Assembly (NCBI GenBank): GCA_011947345.1 | Contig: JAAVTG010000538.1 | Location: 558,001-622,000, forward strand | From: Phytophthora quininea | Taxonomy: Eukaryota; Oomycota; Peronosporomycetes; Peronosporales; Peronosporaceae | Reading direction: 5' to 3' | DNA: 64,000 nt | In this document: positions 11,724-23,178 of the stretch, in pieces | Layout of the letters: each line of letters opens with the position of its first letter | Numbering within the stretch: the first letter of the stretch is position 1 | Notes under the pieces: generated by a model | Database searches by the model: none | Told to the model about the DNA's origin: nothing | Seen by the model: the letters and a program-made list of their open reading frames with translations, nothing else | Made by a program: the position numbers and the translations under genes

Positions 11724-13068
11724 TCAAAAGGGGTCTGGTTCTCCGATACATCTACTTCTGCGGGGACACGGTTCCGGGGTCCAGTTGTTGTTCTGGTTTG
11801 AGATCGAGTTAAATCCAATGTTCGTGTTCGAATCCGTGTACTGCTGCTGCTGCTGCGAGGTGTCGCCACCCTGGTTGGTAGTGCCAGTGTTGGTGTTTCC
11901 ACCCCAGTAGTTGTTGCCGCCATTGTTGCCGGTGTTTCCACCCCAATAGTTGTTGCCGCCATTGTTACCAGTGTTGCCGGTGTTACCAGTGTTACCGGTA
12001 TTGCCACTGTTGTTGTTTTGGTAGCCCTGGTTGTCGTCGCCCTTGCTACCAGCGACATCTAATGAGCCGCAGTCAGACGCAGTTCCGCCAGTACTAGGAG
12101 TATTGTTGTTGTTTTGGTTGGTGTTGCCGCCATTGTACTGGTTGTCGTCGCCCTTGCTGCCAGCGAAATCTAATGAGCCGCAGTCAGACTCGGTTCCGCC
12201 AGTGCTAGGAGTACTAGGAGTACTAGGCGTAGATCCACCGGTTGACGGAGCACTAGGCGTAGATCCGCCCGTTGACGGGGTAGAAGGAGTCGATGGGGAT
12301 CCCGCCGACGGACTGGTCGTAGTGGATGGTGCAGTAGTCGTCTGCGTCGACGGGGAGGAGCCCGAGGATGGTGTTGAAGGAGTGGAGCCCGACGAAGGGG
12401 CGAGGTGACCGTTGGAGTATCAGCGCCACCACCACCAGTGGATGATCCTCCCGAATTGGTTTGGGTGGCGCCGCCACCGCCGCCCGAACCGCCGGACAGT
12501 GGGGCGCAGTTGACGTAAACTTGCCAAGTGGACGAGTGCATGGCCATCCAGTAAAGGTCAGGCGACTGGCACCGGCGCATGCCGCCTTCTTGTACGGCAG
12601 CTCAGCCGGTACCATCTTGTAGTTGGCGGGGCAGTTGTCGTCGTGGAAGACCTGGGTGTCGTCGCACCAGACCTCGCAGGGACCCTCATGGGAAGCTGTC
12701 AAGCCCTCCGAGTCGGAGTGCGACCACTCGACGGTGTCCGGGAGGGCCTGCGGGGTCTGGTTCGGATCGCAGGAGCCACACGTGAGCGTGGCACCAGTAA
12801 CGGTGACCTTGGCCTTGTCGTCGATGAAAGCCTTGAGCGACTTGTACTTGCTCGCCTTGAAGGCCTTGGTGTAGGCGGCCACATTGTCTGCTGGCGGACC
12901 GTTGAACTTGCCTGAGAGACCAGAGGCCGACGACTCGATGGTGGCGATGAACTGAGACTTGTCACCGGCGGTGGCGGTGAACTTAGCCTCCGGCTTAGTC
13001 ATGTAACCGTGACCACTGACGGTCGTGACAGCCACGGCAGCGAGTAGACACTGGAAAGGGACGAGCAT
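11724..13068 (-). CDS. Secreted AA17-like lytic polysaccharide monooxygenase with long low-complexity tail
   Basis: Starts at the ATG at 13066-13068, giving a signal peptide (MLVPFQCLLAAVAVTTVSG) directly followed by His20-Gly-Tyr, so the mature protein would begin with the copper-brace histidine typical of LPMOs. The core has paired cysteines (TCGSCD, GPCEVWCDD) and a W.AMHSSTWQVYVNC segment; this pattern resembles the oomycete AA17 family, known for oxidative cleavage of pectin in plant infection. Frame breaks at an A run (12553-12555) and a G run (12397-12400) on the + strand; with both bases the protein is 448 aa. The last ~240 residues are a Gly/Ser/Thr/Pro linker, two copies of a DCGSLD(F/V)AGSKGDDNQ module, and Asn/Gly/Gln-rich repeats. 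Family assignment is from memory of conserved motifs, not a search. Confidence 0.78.
11838..12185 (-). repeat. Low-complexity repeats in LPMO C-terminal tail
   Basis: On the coding (-) strand: CAG x5 (Gln), tandem NNGGNNYWGGN units, AAT/GGC-rich NTGNTG repeats, and two direct copies of a 27-nt block encoding SDCGSLD(F/V)A (+ coordinates 12051-12077 and 12162-12188). Confidence 0.8.
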
Positions 13069-13105
13069 GTTCCTTGAGAGCTCGAACACCAAACGGATGC
13101 GCAGT

Positions 13106-13119
13106 AAATTGATGAATGC
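13106..13119 (-). promoter_or_regulatory. Inr/FPR-like core promoter of LPMO gene
   Basis: On the - strand GCATTCATCAATTT matches TCATTYYNCAWTTT with two mismatches, about 40 bp upstream of the ATG at 13068. Confidence 0.45.
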
Positions 13120-13789
13120 TTGGCACCCGCTTCGAACAGCCAAACTCTTTGGCTTAACAGTAAAGTGGCTGTGCAAATCCCTCGCTCGGAAAACACTTGG
13201 ACAGCTTCCTTTCCCCGTCGCGTTCGTCGTGCTGGGCTAGCTTTTCTTAGGATACCGAAAAATGCCACCGGTAAGGGAACAGCCCCGAAACTACACCACC
13301 AAATTCTGCTACAACATCTTTGCGAACTTCTAGCTTGTATAGGTTTCATGATTAGGCAAAACACGTCAATCTGATGTGGTCCCGGGGCATTTATGCAGTC
13401 ATAGCGATTCAAAGGTGCCGGGCGACTACGAACACAACTCAAGTTCTGCGATCATGACGATGGGGAAATTATGAACATCCCGTAAACCAAGGTATAATCG
13501 TCCAACAGAACGAGCTCATTTCATTCTTGCAGAACGAGAACGAACCACCTCGATGGCAACTGAAGCCGCGTGATACCCAATGCCGTCGCGTAAACAAGAT
13601 AAAGGCGCCAGTAGACCTTTACTCTCGTCAAGCTTTACGAACACTAACAGACCCCAGGCTTTAAATTGGGGAATTCTGTCTACACGTTCGAATGCTGCAC
13701 TTGCAACAAACTCCGCCCCACGATAATTAGCAGCACGGCTAAGTATTGAAACGATTGTACAAGTAGCCAGAAAAAGGTTTATCCATCGT
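13120..13789. other. Spacer upstream of LPMO gene
   Basis: No supported gene. It contains the upstream region of the divergent LPMO gene and possibly decayed 5' sequence of the effector-like remnant at 13790; nothing upstream of that remnant reads as a signal peptide or RXLR motif. Confidence 0.4.
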
Positions 13790-13978
13790 ATGACAAGAAT
13801 CGATGACGAGCTGCTAAACCATAAGTACAAGGACACACAGTTTTGGTCGCGGTTCAAGAGCCAGGACAACATGCACGCCGTCATGAAGAAACTCGAAGGA
13901 ACCAGCCACGAGACCCTGGCAGATGAGTACGCCGTTTTCAGGAAGCCCAAGGTGAACATCTTCAACATTACAACTTAA
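13790..13978 (+). pseudogene. WY-domain RXLR effector-like C-terminal remnant
   Basis: A 62-residue open frame (KYKDTQFWSRFKSQDN...YAVFRKPK) has the spacing of a W motif (FW..F) and Y motif (ADEYAVF) found in C-terminal WY units of Phytophthora RXLR effectors. No signal peptide or RXLR-EER region lies in frame upstream, so I read it as the 3' remnant of a decayed effector. It could also be a chance small frame. Confidence 0.4.
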
Positions 13979-14287
13979 TCTGCTAAAAACAAAATAATAC
14001 AGTTTTTTTACACATTATTGGAGGCGAAACTTTTTATTTGGCCTTACGGAAGCTGACAAGGTCGACGAAGCTAAGCTTACCCTTGAACTCTCAAGGCGGC
14101 AGGCGGCGGTGGGTTACTTGCTGCCCTCGAGGGCAAAAGCTGACGGCGAGCGACATATTCCGGCGCAATAGTCGGCACATGGAGGTATAAAGTGGGTGTT
14201 TACAGTCTCAATCGGACCAAAAAGTTGACGGCGATGAAATGATTAGTATCTACGCGTGCAAGGAGTTGAAGCGCCTCGAAATCGTTC

Positions 14288-14303
14288 TCTCATTCACCAT
14301 TTT
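14288..14303 (+). promoter_or_regulatory. Inr/FPR core promoter of PDR gene 4
   Basis: TCTCATTCACCATTTT matches the oomycete Inr+FPR consensus TCATTYYNCAWTTT with one mismatch, about 50 bp before the ATG at 14352. The same element with no mismatch precedes gene 5. Homology with the gene 5 upstream region begins about here. Confidence 0.65.
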
Positions 14304-16700
14304 ACCATCAAGCATCCTAGTCGACCAGCAGTTGATAGATCTACTACCGAAATGGAGGAACGTACCAGCTCAGCTGCTACTACAGCCAAGCACATCAGCT
14401 ACGAGTCGGACACGACTATGATGGCGCTTGGCCCCCGCGCTCCACAACCACATCGTCTCGACGATCGAGCCAGCTCTGGGGCACACCATGCCGCAGATGG
14501 ACGTTCGGTTCAGGAACCTGTCGCTGAGTGCCGATATTGTCGTCGTGGACAACAACAGCTCCAAACACGAACTACCTACGATCCCCAACGAGCTCAAGAA
14601 AATGTTCGTCGGACCCAAGAAGCGTACGGTCCGCAAAGAAATTCTCAAGGACATCAGTGGCGTCTTCGCTCCGGGTAAAATCACTCTACTGCTAGGCCAG
14701 CCGGGCTCAGGCAAGTCGGCACTCATGAAGATGCTGAGTGGACGGTTCCCCATCAAGAAGAACATCACGGTGGAGGGAGACATTTCGTTCAACGGTGTGT
14801 CCAGGGAGCAGATTATCAAGACGCTGCCGCAGTTTGTGGCGTACGTGAACCAGCGGGACAAGCATTTTGCGACATTGACAGTGAAGGAGACGCTCGAGTT
14901 TGCGCACAAGTTCTGCGGTGGTGAACTATCCCGTCGCGGAGAGGAGCTACTGTCAAAAGGAACGGCTCATGAGAACCAAGAAGCGCTGCAAGCTGCAGAG
15001 GCCATGTTCCGACACTACCCTGAGGTGATTATTGAGCAGCTTGGACTGCAGAACTGCCAAGATACGATCGTCGGTGATGCCATGCTGAGAGGCATCTCTG
15101 GCGGCGAACGGAAGCGCGTGACGACCGGAGAGATGGAGTTCGGCATGAGGTACGTGACTCTCATGGACGAGATCAGCACGGGCCTCGACAGTGCTGCGAC
15201 CTACGACATCATCAACACGCAGCGCAGCGTGGCCCAGAAGCTGCGCAAGACGGTGGTCATTGCTCTACTCCAGCCTTCTCCTGAGGTGTTTGCTTTGTTC
15301 GACGATGTGATGATCCTGAACGAGGGTGAGTTGATGTATCATGGACCGTGCGATCGTGTTCAAAGCTACTTCGACAGCTTGGGCTTCTTCTGTCCGCCAG
15401 AGCGCGATATCGCAGACTACTTGCTGGATTTGGGCACGCAGGAGCAGTACCGCTACCAGCTCCCGAACCATCCGCAGAAGCAGCCTCGACTTGCAAGTGA
15501 GTTTGCGGAATTGTTTAAGCTATCGCGCATCCATCACGAAATGTTGCTCTCACTCGAGGCACCGTACTCGTCTGAGCTGCTAGGAAACGTGGATGAACAC
15601 ATGACACCAACGGCAGTGTTTCACCAGTCTTTTGTCGAGAGCACATTGACGCTGCTTCGACGTCAGCTGATGATCACCTACCGAAACAAACCCTTCATCA
15701 TCGGCCGCCTCATGATGATCACCATCATGGGCTTCCTGTACTGCACCACGTTCTACCAGTTCGATCCAACGCAGATTTCAGTCGTCATGGGCGTCGTCTT
15801 CTCAGCAATCATGTTCCTGTCCATGGGCCAGTCGTCCCAGATCCCGACGTACATGGCGGAGCGTGACATTTTCTACAAGCAACGGGGCGCCAATTTCTTT
15901 CGATCGGCGTCATATGTGTTGGCTACTTCTGCTAGCCAGATTCCGCTTGCACTTGGCGAAACAATTATCTTCGGCGCATTGGTCTACTGGGTTTGTGGCT
16001 TCAACTCCAATGCGGCTGAGTTCATCATCTTTGAAGTGGTGTTGTTCATCATGAATCTAGCCATGGGAATGTGGTTCTTCTTCCTGTCTGCGGTTGGTCC
16101 TAACACCAACGTCGTGACTCCCCTTGGTATGGTCTCCACGTTGATCTTTGTCATCTTCGCGGGCTTTGTCGTGACGAAGAGCCAAATTCCTGACTACCTC
16201 ATCTGGTTGCACTGGCTGAGTCCGATGAGTTGGAGTCTGAGAGCTCTCGCCATTAACCAGTACCGTTCAAACACGTTCAATGTTTGTGTGTATAATGGCA
16301 TCGACTATTGCTCCGAGTACAGTGGGATGACGATGGGCGAGTACTATTTGAACCTGTTTGGCATTCAAACAGAGAAGACTTGGATTGTGTACGGCATCAT
16401 CTACACGTTAGCTATCTACGTGGTGTTCATGTTCCTCACGTTCCTTGCGCTCGAGTACTTGAGATACGAAGCTCCGGAAAATGTGGACGTGTCTGAGAAG
16501 ACGGTTGAAGACGAGAGCTACTTGCTGATGCGGACACCAAAGGGAAAGAGCTCGTCAAAGAGCGAGGTTGTCCTCGAGCTTCCCGCATCTGAGCGCGAAA
16601 AGAACTTTACCCCAGTGACGGTCGCCTTCAGAGACTTGCACTACTGGGTGCCAGACCCTCACAACACCAAGGAATCTCTCGAGTTGCTCAAGGGAATCAG

Positions 16701-17027
16701 TGTGACGTGTCAACAGAGGTTTGGGAGCTGGAACTCCCGGTAAAGGTCTTGCTTGTATTGGTTGTTGCTCTTGAGGTAAAAGCAAAAGTGAGATAGCTAT
16801 CCTACTTCGCGGGCGCACCCTCCTGCCGTGTCGGCAGTCCAGGGGAGCCGCCCTTGTAGTGCTTGAGGGTGACGAGTGCAAGCAGATGCACTCCGTCGAT
16901 ACAGCTGAGCCTTGCGCCAGAACGTTAATCACAGTTCCTTCGAGTATGCCTGTAGCAAGCTTACACCAGCTACCGTGGCTGCGGGGTTCAGGAGCTGGCG
17001 TTCTGATGCGTACCAGCCACCATCACA
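16701..17027. mobile_element. Solo LTR (327 bp) inside PDR gene 4
   Basis: Begins TGTGACGTG and ends CCATCACA, giving TGTGA/TCACA terminal inverted ends with TG...CA. It is flanked by a perfect 5-bp duplication ATCAG (16696-16700 and 17028-17032). The empty site is present in gene 5 at about 52995-53000, which fixes both boundaries. No coding sequence. Probably left by LTR-LTR recombination of a retrotransposon. Confidence 0.88.
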
Positions 17028-18467
17028 ATCAGTGGGTTTGCTGTTCCCGGATCCATCACTGCGCTCATGGGATCGTCGGGTGCCGGTAAAACGACACTGA
17101 TGGATGTCATCGCTGGTCGCAAGACTGGAGGCAAGATAGCGGGCAAAATCCTTTTAAACGGCTACGAAGCTAGTGACCTCGCCATTCGCCGCTCGACGGG
17201 GTACTGCGAGCAGATGGACGTGCACTCAGATGCCGCCACAATCCGCGAAGCTCTGACTTTCAGCTCCTTCCTGCGCCAGGATGCGTCCATTTTGATGCTC
17301 AGAAGTACGACTCAGTGGATGAATGCATCGAACTTCTTGGTCTCGAGGATATTGCTGACCAAATTATCCGTGGCAGCTCGGTGGAGCAGATGAAGCGACT
17401 GACAATCGGTGTGGAGCTTGCTGCCCAGCCGAGTGTGATCTTCCTGGATGAACCGACGAGCGGGTTGGATGCTCGTTCGGCGAAGCTGATCATGGACGGC
17501 GTTCGCAAAGTTGCCGACTCCGGCCGAACGATTATTTGTACGATTCACCAACCTTCGGCCGAGGTATTCTACTTGTCTGATAATCTATTCCTGCTGAAGC
17601 GTGGTGGTGAGACTGTTTTCTTCGGGGACTTAGGCAAGGACTGCCGCAATCTGATCGACTACTTTGAAAGCATCTCTGGAGTGGTTTCCCTGCCGAAGGG
17701 CTACAACCCTGCTACGTGGATGCTGGAGTGCATCGGTGCCGATGTAGGCCACAGCGACGGGGATATCATGGATTTCGTGAGCTACTTCAAGAGCAGTCCG
17801 TACAATGAACTTTTGAAGACTAACATGGCTAAGGATGGTATTACGACTCCGTCACCCGGTCGTCCCGAGATGGTCTTTGGCAGGAAACGTGCTGCTAGTT
17901 CGATGACGCAATTCAAGTTCGTCGTTCAACGCTTTTATCGCTTGTACTGGCGTACACCGAGCTACAGCCTGACAAGAATTTACATCGCGCTCTTCCTGGC
18001 GATCCTATTCGGTCTGATCTTCGTCAGCAACAACGACTACGCGTCGTACTCCGGTTTGAACTCGGGTGTGGGCATTACGGGTGCGGATTACTTCTGAGTG
18101 CCAACATGCGGACTTTCGAGCGGGTCGGCGAAGTAGCGGACATTCGTGCTCCTTTTATACGATGGCGGACATATGCGCGGCCTCGTTTTTACACAGAGGA
18201 CATTTGAGTGGTAGAGGACTTGTGAGTGCAACAAGTATTGTTCCTTTCGTGCATTTTGGCGGCGGCTTGCTGTTTGATGACGACTTAGCAGCAGCAGTAA
18301 AACGAATTATCAGCGAGCGATTAATACCTTTGAGAGGATTCACGATTTAGAAGACGAGTTGCAAAAGGTGTGGCGATTTGCCGCCGTTGACAATGAATGG
18401 CGGGTGTGCCACCCGTCTTTCGTTATCGTAACTTGCTGCTTACTTTACCATTTCCGTGTTGACCAGA

Positions 18468-19440
18468 ATGACCAAATCGAGCGACTTTCGTTGGCGTGCC
18501 GTCACCCTAGTCCATGTCTACGATGTGGAGATGCCCTACGTAGCAAGCGTTTTGGGTGTATCGGTGTGGTCAATACAGAGATGGTATGGTTGGTTTCAAT
18601 GTAGAGGGAATGTTGAAGGCGTTGGAAGGAAGCAGCGCACATCGAGATGGCCACTTGATGTGTGTCATTTCGTTGGTGAATACGCTGAATCCCATCCTTG
18701 CTTCTACATCGATGAGCTGCGTATCGCACTCAAAGATCATTTTCCTACGTTACGAAACACATCCGAGGCGACTATATGTCGCGCATTACGCTTTGATTTC
18801 TGCCTTACTCGGAAAATTCTAGGTAAGCGTGCACGGGAGGCTGCCCCTGCCGAGATTACGGTCTACTACAATAAGCTGTTGCCTTTCTACTCTGGCCCAG
18901 AGCAACTTGTCTTTTAAGATGAGACAGCGAAAGCCGGACGAGATTGCATGCGGAAATATGCATGGGCACCTCGTGGTGCTCCTGCTGTAGTCGATCTGCC
19001 TTTTAAACGAGGCGAGCGAGTGTCAGTATTAGCTGCAATGGATACAACCGTTTTTTTTTTTGCGTGGGAGATGACAAGGGAACATTCACTCGTAAATAGT
19101 TTCACAAAGCTTTTAGAGAGAAGGTCGCACCATTGTTAAGTCCGTGACCACTTTCTAGAAGTATTGTGATTTTCGACAATGCTAAGATACACATGTATCG
19201 CGAATTAGAGGAGTTAGTGCATTCAATTGGTGCTCTCATCTTTTCCTTCCTCCATACTGCCTGCAACTAAACCCAATTGAGGTGTCGTTTTCATTGCCCA
19301 AGCGATGGATAATTCATCACGCCAATATGGCGTTCCCTGCTAATCCGGAAGCTGTTTTGGAGGTAGCACTAAGAGAGTGCACGCGATCAAATGATTCTAT
19401 CGGAAGAAATTTGTATCGGAAGTGTGGATATTCAGCATAG
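18468..19440 (+). pseudogene. Tc1/mariner (IS630-like, DDE_3) transposase relic
   Basis: Reads from a helix-turn-helix-like N-terminus (MTKSSDFRWRAV) through ATICRALRFDFCLTRK and FDET-type catalytic context to DNAKIH (about 19175-19195) and LNPIE (about 19268-19285), the second Asp and the Glu/Asp region of the DDE/D core. An in-frame TAA at 18915-18917 replaces the expected residue before DET, and later frame breaks occur around 19050-19140. A second degraded member lies at 32641-33470. Confidence 0.75.
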
Positions 19441-19486
19441 TAAGTAGAGCATGTTTTTGTAGATAGAGCAAATAATCTAATCTAGA

Positions 19487-20748
19487 CTACGGCTTCATCT
19501 TCAGCTTCGTCTTCTTTTTCTCTTCAGCTCCGTCTTCAGAATTTGTTCCAGTATCACCGCCATGAATGTCTTCTTCGTGGTCAGCATCTTGCATGTCATT
19601 TGGCTCATTGGTTTGCGGTATCACTCTCTCACGAAATGGTGGTTGTAAATCGTATCCAGGTAGCCCGAGAACCTGTCGAAACTCTTGTATGTCAATATCG
19701 ACTGGCACTAGTACACCGTTAATGCGGATGTGAACACAACGAGTAGTACGAGTAGCAGCTGCCGTAGTAATTGAAATTTCTTCACGATGCCGTTGCGCTT
19801 GGGTGTCAATATAATTCAGTTGTCGGAACGTTTCGTTATTGGGCTGGGCAATGGGAGCTCCATCAGGTTGACGGGCTTGCACAGTCGCCCAATATTCTAT
19901 TGAAGCTGGTCCTGGTGGCTCGCGGCCTTCGGACTGGATCAACAGGTTGATATCTCGTGTTGCTTGGGCGATGTGACTAGCAGTAGCTCGATGAATTGGA
20001 TTAGACTTTTTACTCTGCCAGCATGCAAAAACAAAGGAATGCGCTTTCCTTGGCGTCGAAACCTCGCCCAGGGTGTCCAGAGAAAATGGGCCTGGGTTTC
20101 CTCCGAAAAACGCAACCTTTGTGTCGCATAGGCGTACAGCAGCCCAATCCAATAGATCTGCATAGGTTCGAACGGTCTTGCCTGGACATTGGAGATAAAA
20201 ACATTAGTACTACACCGAAACAAAAACTTACTTTTAGGACCCACCTGCAGCGAGCATGTTCAAATATTGCTTTCGGTTTTTCAACTACTTCTCCGTTGGC
20301 ATAAACTTCAGCTTTTCTGGGCGTTTGGCACACACTTCCTCTATCAGCACGAGACAAGCTTTAGGACCATTGCCTTTCAAGAGGCTATCGACTTCTCCGA
20401 GAATAGCTCGATTTATACCTATCTTGGCCACCGTAGACGCTGCCGACACATGATCTCCAGTTGCTTCTAGCATGTGCGTGTTGCCTTGAGAGTACAGACG
20501 TAAGAGGTACGTACAGCACCCGTGCGACGCGCACTGATACGTGGTAATCTTGGCATCAACTCTTCCGGATTTATGGTAGACTTAGATCGGTGCAAGGAGT
20601 GGCTGTCCACGAAAATGACGGCTTGTTCGAAGGATGAAAACTCACCGAGAACCAAATAGCCTTCTGATTGGGACTGATCTTGGTCTTGAAACTCTTCATC
20701 GTTGCGGTCGGAATCGGATGAGGCCACATGAGTGTCCTCACTAGCCAT
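19487..20748 (-). CDS. Unidentified transposon-borne gene with one intron (broken)
   Basis: From ATG 20746-20748 (MASEDTHVASSDSD), an acidic N-terminus followed by YLVLGEFSSFEQAV, then a middle section (GEVDSLLKGNGPKACLV...VCAKRPEKLKF) and, after a 50-nt intron, RTYADLLDWAAVRLCD...FGGNPGPFSLDTLGEVSTPRK and a Lys/Glu-rich C-terminus ending at 19487. Frame changes are needed near 20490 and next to the intron. I do not recognise the family; position inside the insertion suggests an element-encoded accessory protein, divergent from the transposase fragment. Confidence 0.4.
20182..20231 (-). other. Spliceosomal intron (50 nt)
   Basis: On the - strand it starts GTAAGT, has a TACTAAT branch-point match and ends CAG; the length is typical of short oomycete introns. 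Confidence 0.6.
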
Positions 20749-21036
20749 CGTGACTGTCGTTGAGCAAAATTGGAAGTGGTGTGAGGGCAAATTCGAGAAA
20801 CTACTCCACTAAAAATTGTTGGAGAATATGCGTTCTTCCACAATATTTGTAGCAACTCACGCGACCCAAATCTGCTTCTTCACGACCATTCAAGATTCCA
20901 TCTGCTACGCTATTGTCGCTTTCACATATTTTGCGTCCTCAAATCGTCACAGTAATCGTTGTGCATAATTATAGAACTCGTTGTGCAAAAAGCATGCATT
21001 TCGTCTTTTGCCAACGGCTCAGCAGCACCCATCTCG

Positions 21037-22050
21037 CGATGGCGGCCGAGCTGCCTGCGTTACCCTCTCTCTGTGATGCCGTGATGACGATTAAGATTGG
21101 CGAGCCGCAGACAGACTGCAGGATAATGCACAAGGGGTCCATTTAGATATCATTTTCGGTGCGTGAAGGCTACGCTGTTTTGAAGGAGCGCCTAAGACGC
21201 TTGTTCATCAAAGATCCAGCCGTCACGTGGGCTACAGACGCTGCTATCTACGTGAAGGCGACGGTGAATGCACGCCAACATGAGTACAAGCGCTTACCGG
21301 AGGACGACCAAGGGGATCGAGTTGAATTTGCCGACGTACCATCGGCTACCCAAAATGAGGTCATTGTCCTGGGGTGCTTTTCTGATGTATCGGATCCTTG
21401 TTGCATGGAGTTGGTGTGTTCTTCGCGAAAGATTTTCCGAAATGTTGCGTATTCAATATGCAGACAAGGTGATGAAGGCGTTCTTGGAGTAACTGATGGC
21501 ACGTACAAGGTGCACTTTGGTGGGTGGACGTTGGTCTGCTTCGGTACTGCTGTCGTTACGTCCGATCGGCAGAAGTACGTGCATCGGTACGTTCCGTGGG
21601 CCTACATGTTTGTGAAGTCTGAGAGTGAGTGAGCCTACACTGGGATGTTTTCGATTGTCCGCCAACAATGTTGTCTCTACGATGGCACTTATCGACGATT
21701 TCCCTCTGAGTGCAATGATGCAAGCACTTCCAGCGAGAAAGCCGCCGGGTCGTCCACGGAAAGTGCCGCAAGATTTGGTTCTAGATGGCCATTCCACAGC
21801 ATTTTTTGATGTTGACAACCTGATGGCTCTGCTGCTGCCGAAGCCAAGTAGACTGGTCAGTTTTCGGTCTTAATCGAGAATCCTCGTACACACGAAAATG
21901 TTCCCGGTGTAGTGAGCACGTGGAAAAACGACGGTGGCGTCTACAAATGGAAAGTCCTGCTGTCCGACGGCTCAAGTGAATTTCTTGAGTGTCAAGCACT
22001 TGCCGAATCCATTTGCTTCGCGAACGAAACAGGCATGGCACCCGAGTAAC
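21037..22050 (+). pseudogene. MULE transposase-like fragment
   Basis: The frame at 21159-21632 contains a segment VTDGTYKVHFGGWTLVCFGT followed by a YVHRYVPWAYMF block, which matches the first catalytic Asp region of Mutator-like transposases in oomycetes (DxTYK...G...). The upstream part (MAAELPALPSLCD from 21039) has an in-frame stop at about 21145. Downstream, a GRPRK-containing segment (21625-21873) may be the decayed C-terminus. The rest of the DDE core is missing. Confidence 0.55.
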
Positions 22051-22992
22051 CCGGCTCAACTCGTGAACTAGCAGTTAGGGACGTGTAGCACTACTATTCC
22101 ACTAATACATATTTTCTCTTTGCCTCTCCGCTCGCATTACCTCCAACCGCTCGGAAATCCGCCAGACCACACTCAGAAGTCGACAGCCCGCTCGTTTGTC
22201 CGCCAACGGGTGTAGCCACTCGGAAGTCCGCCAAAGGCGCTCGGAAGTAAGATTTTCCCGGGCATTACCTTCATGTCGTCGCTGTTCAATGCGATGACTG
22301 TGTTCCAGAGTGTGATGCCTCTAACTTGTGATGGGAAACCTTCGTTTTACCGAGAGCGAGCGTCGCAGACGTATAATGCGTTCTGGAATTTCGTCGGTTT
22401 GACACTTGCAGAGATCCCGTACTGCTTCATTAGCAGCTTTATCTTCACCGTTATCTTCTTTTTCATGGTGGGCTTCATTGGAGTTGGTACGGCAGTTTTG
22501 TTCTGGATGGCGGTGGCGCTGTTGGTGCTGATGCAAGTCTACCTGGGTCAATTCTTCTCGTATGCATCACCAAGCGAGGAAGTGGCTCAAATCTTTGGTG
22601 TTCTGTTGAACTCGATCATTATGATGTTCGTGGGCTTCAGTCCACCGGCGTATGCGATTTCGTCGGGTTACACTTGGCTGTACAACATTTGCCCCGTCAA
22701 GTACCCGATGGCCATTTTGATCTCACTCGTGTTCGCCGATTGTGACGCATTGCCAACGTGGGATGAAGCCACGCAGTCGTACGTCAACGTTGGGTCTCAA
22801 CTCGGCTGTCAGCCGATGGTAAACGCTCCGGAGACGGTGGACCACATCACTCTGAAGGAGTACACCGAGCAGTACTTTGGCTTCGTCCACGATCGCATTC
22901 CTCGCGACTTTGGCATCTTGATCCTCATCGTCGTGCTGTATCGCATTCTTGTTGCCTTCGCGCTTCGCTTCATCAACCACCAGATGAAGTAA

Positions 22993-23178
22993 ACAGCACA
23001 ACTTGGTGTGAGAGAAATGAAGAATATGTTTGGTAGTAATAATGCTGATTGGTACGTGACGTGTTCTATCATCTAGAGAAGCCAACAGTATCGTCACTCT
23101 CGAAATACATCAGCATTATCAAAATAAGCCATCGTAGTACAGTGTAGATCCTATGCCCTCACATCCGGCGATGAAACA
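22993..23178. other. Short spacer
   Basis: 3' region of PDR gene 4 and of the convergent effector remnant; nothing else seen. Confidence 0.4.

Larger units (their letters stand above)
18079..22259. mobile_element. MULE-like DNA transposon insertion (4181 bp) inside PDR gene 4, with nested relics
   Basis: Flanked by a perfect 9-bp duplication GGGCATTAC (18070-18078 and 22260-22268); precise removal restores the PDR reading frame. The ends are imperfect inverted repeats (left GGGTGCGGATTACTTCTGAG, right complement GGGAAAATCTTACTTCCGAG) followed by repeated GCGGACTTCCGAG-type subterminal units. Inside are a Tc1/IS630-like transposase relic (+), an unidentified spliced gene (-) and a MULE-transposase-like fragment (+). 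The 9-bp duplication and the internal MULE motif point to Mutator superfamily; the Tc1-like part is probably nested. Confidence 0.75.
14352..22992 (+). pseudogene. PDR-type ABCG transporter pseudogene interrupted by two transposons (gene 4)
   Basis: Starts MEERTSSAATTAKH at 14352 and ends INHQMK at 22990-22992. Coding blocks are 14352-16700, 17028-18078 and 22260/22269-22992, separated by a solo LTR in NBD2 before the Walker A and a 4.18-kb MULE-like insertion in TMD2. Removing the insertions plus one copy of each target duplication, and allowing for a 2-base loss at 14432-14436 and a 1-base loss at 17290-17293, gives 1374 codons, one more than gene 5. The N-terminal two thirds are almost identical to gene 5 (50649 on). 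Because two mobile elements lie in coding sequence, no full-length transporter can be made from this locus. Confidence 0.9.
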
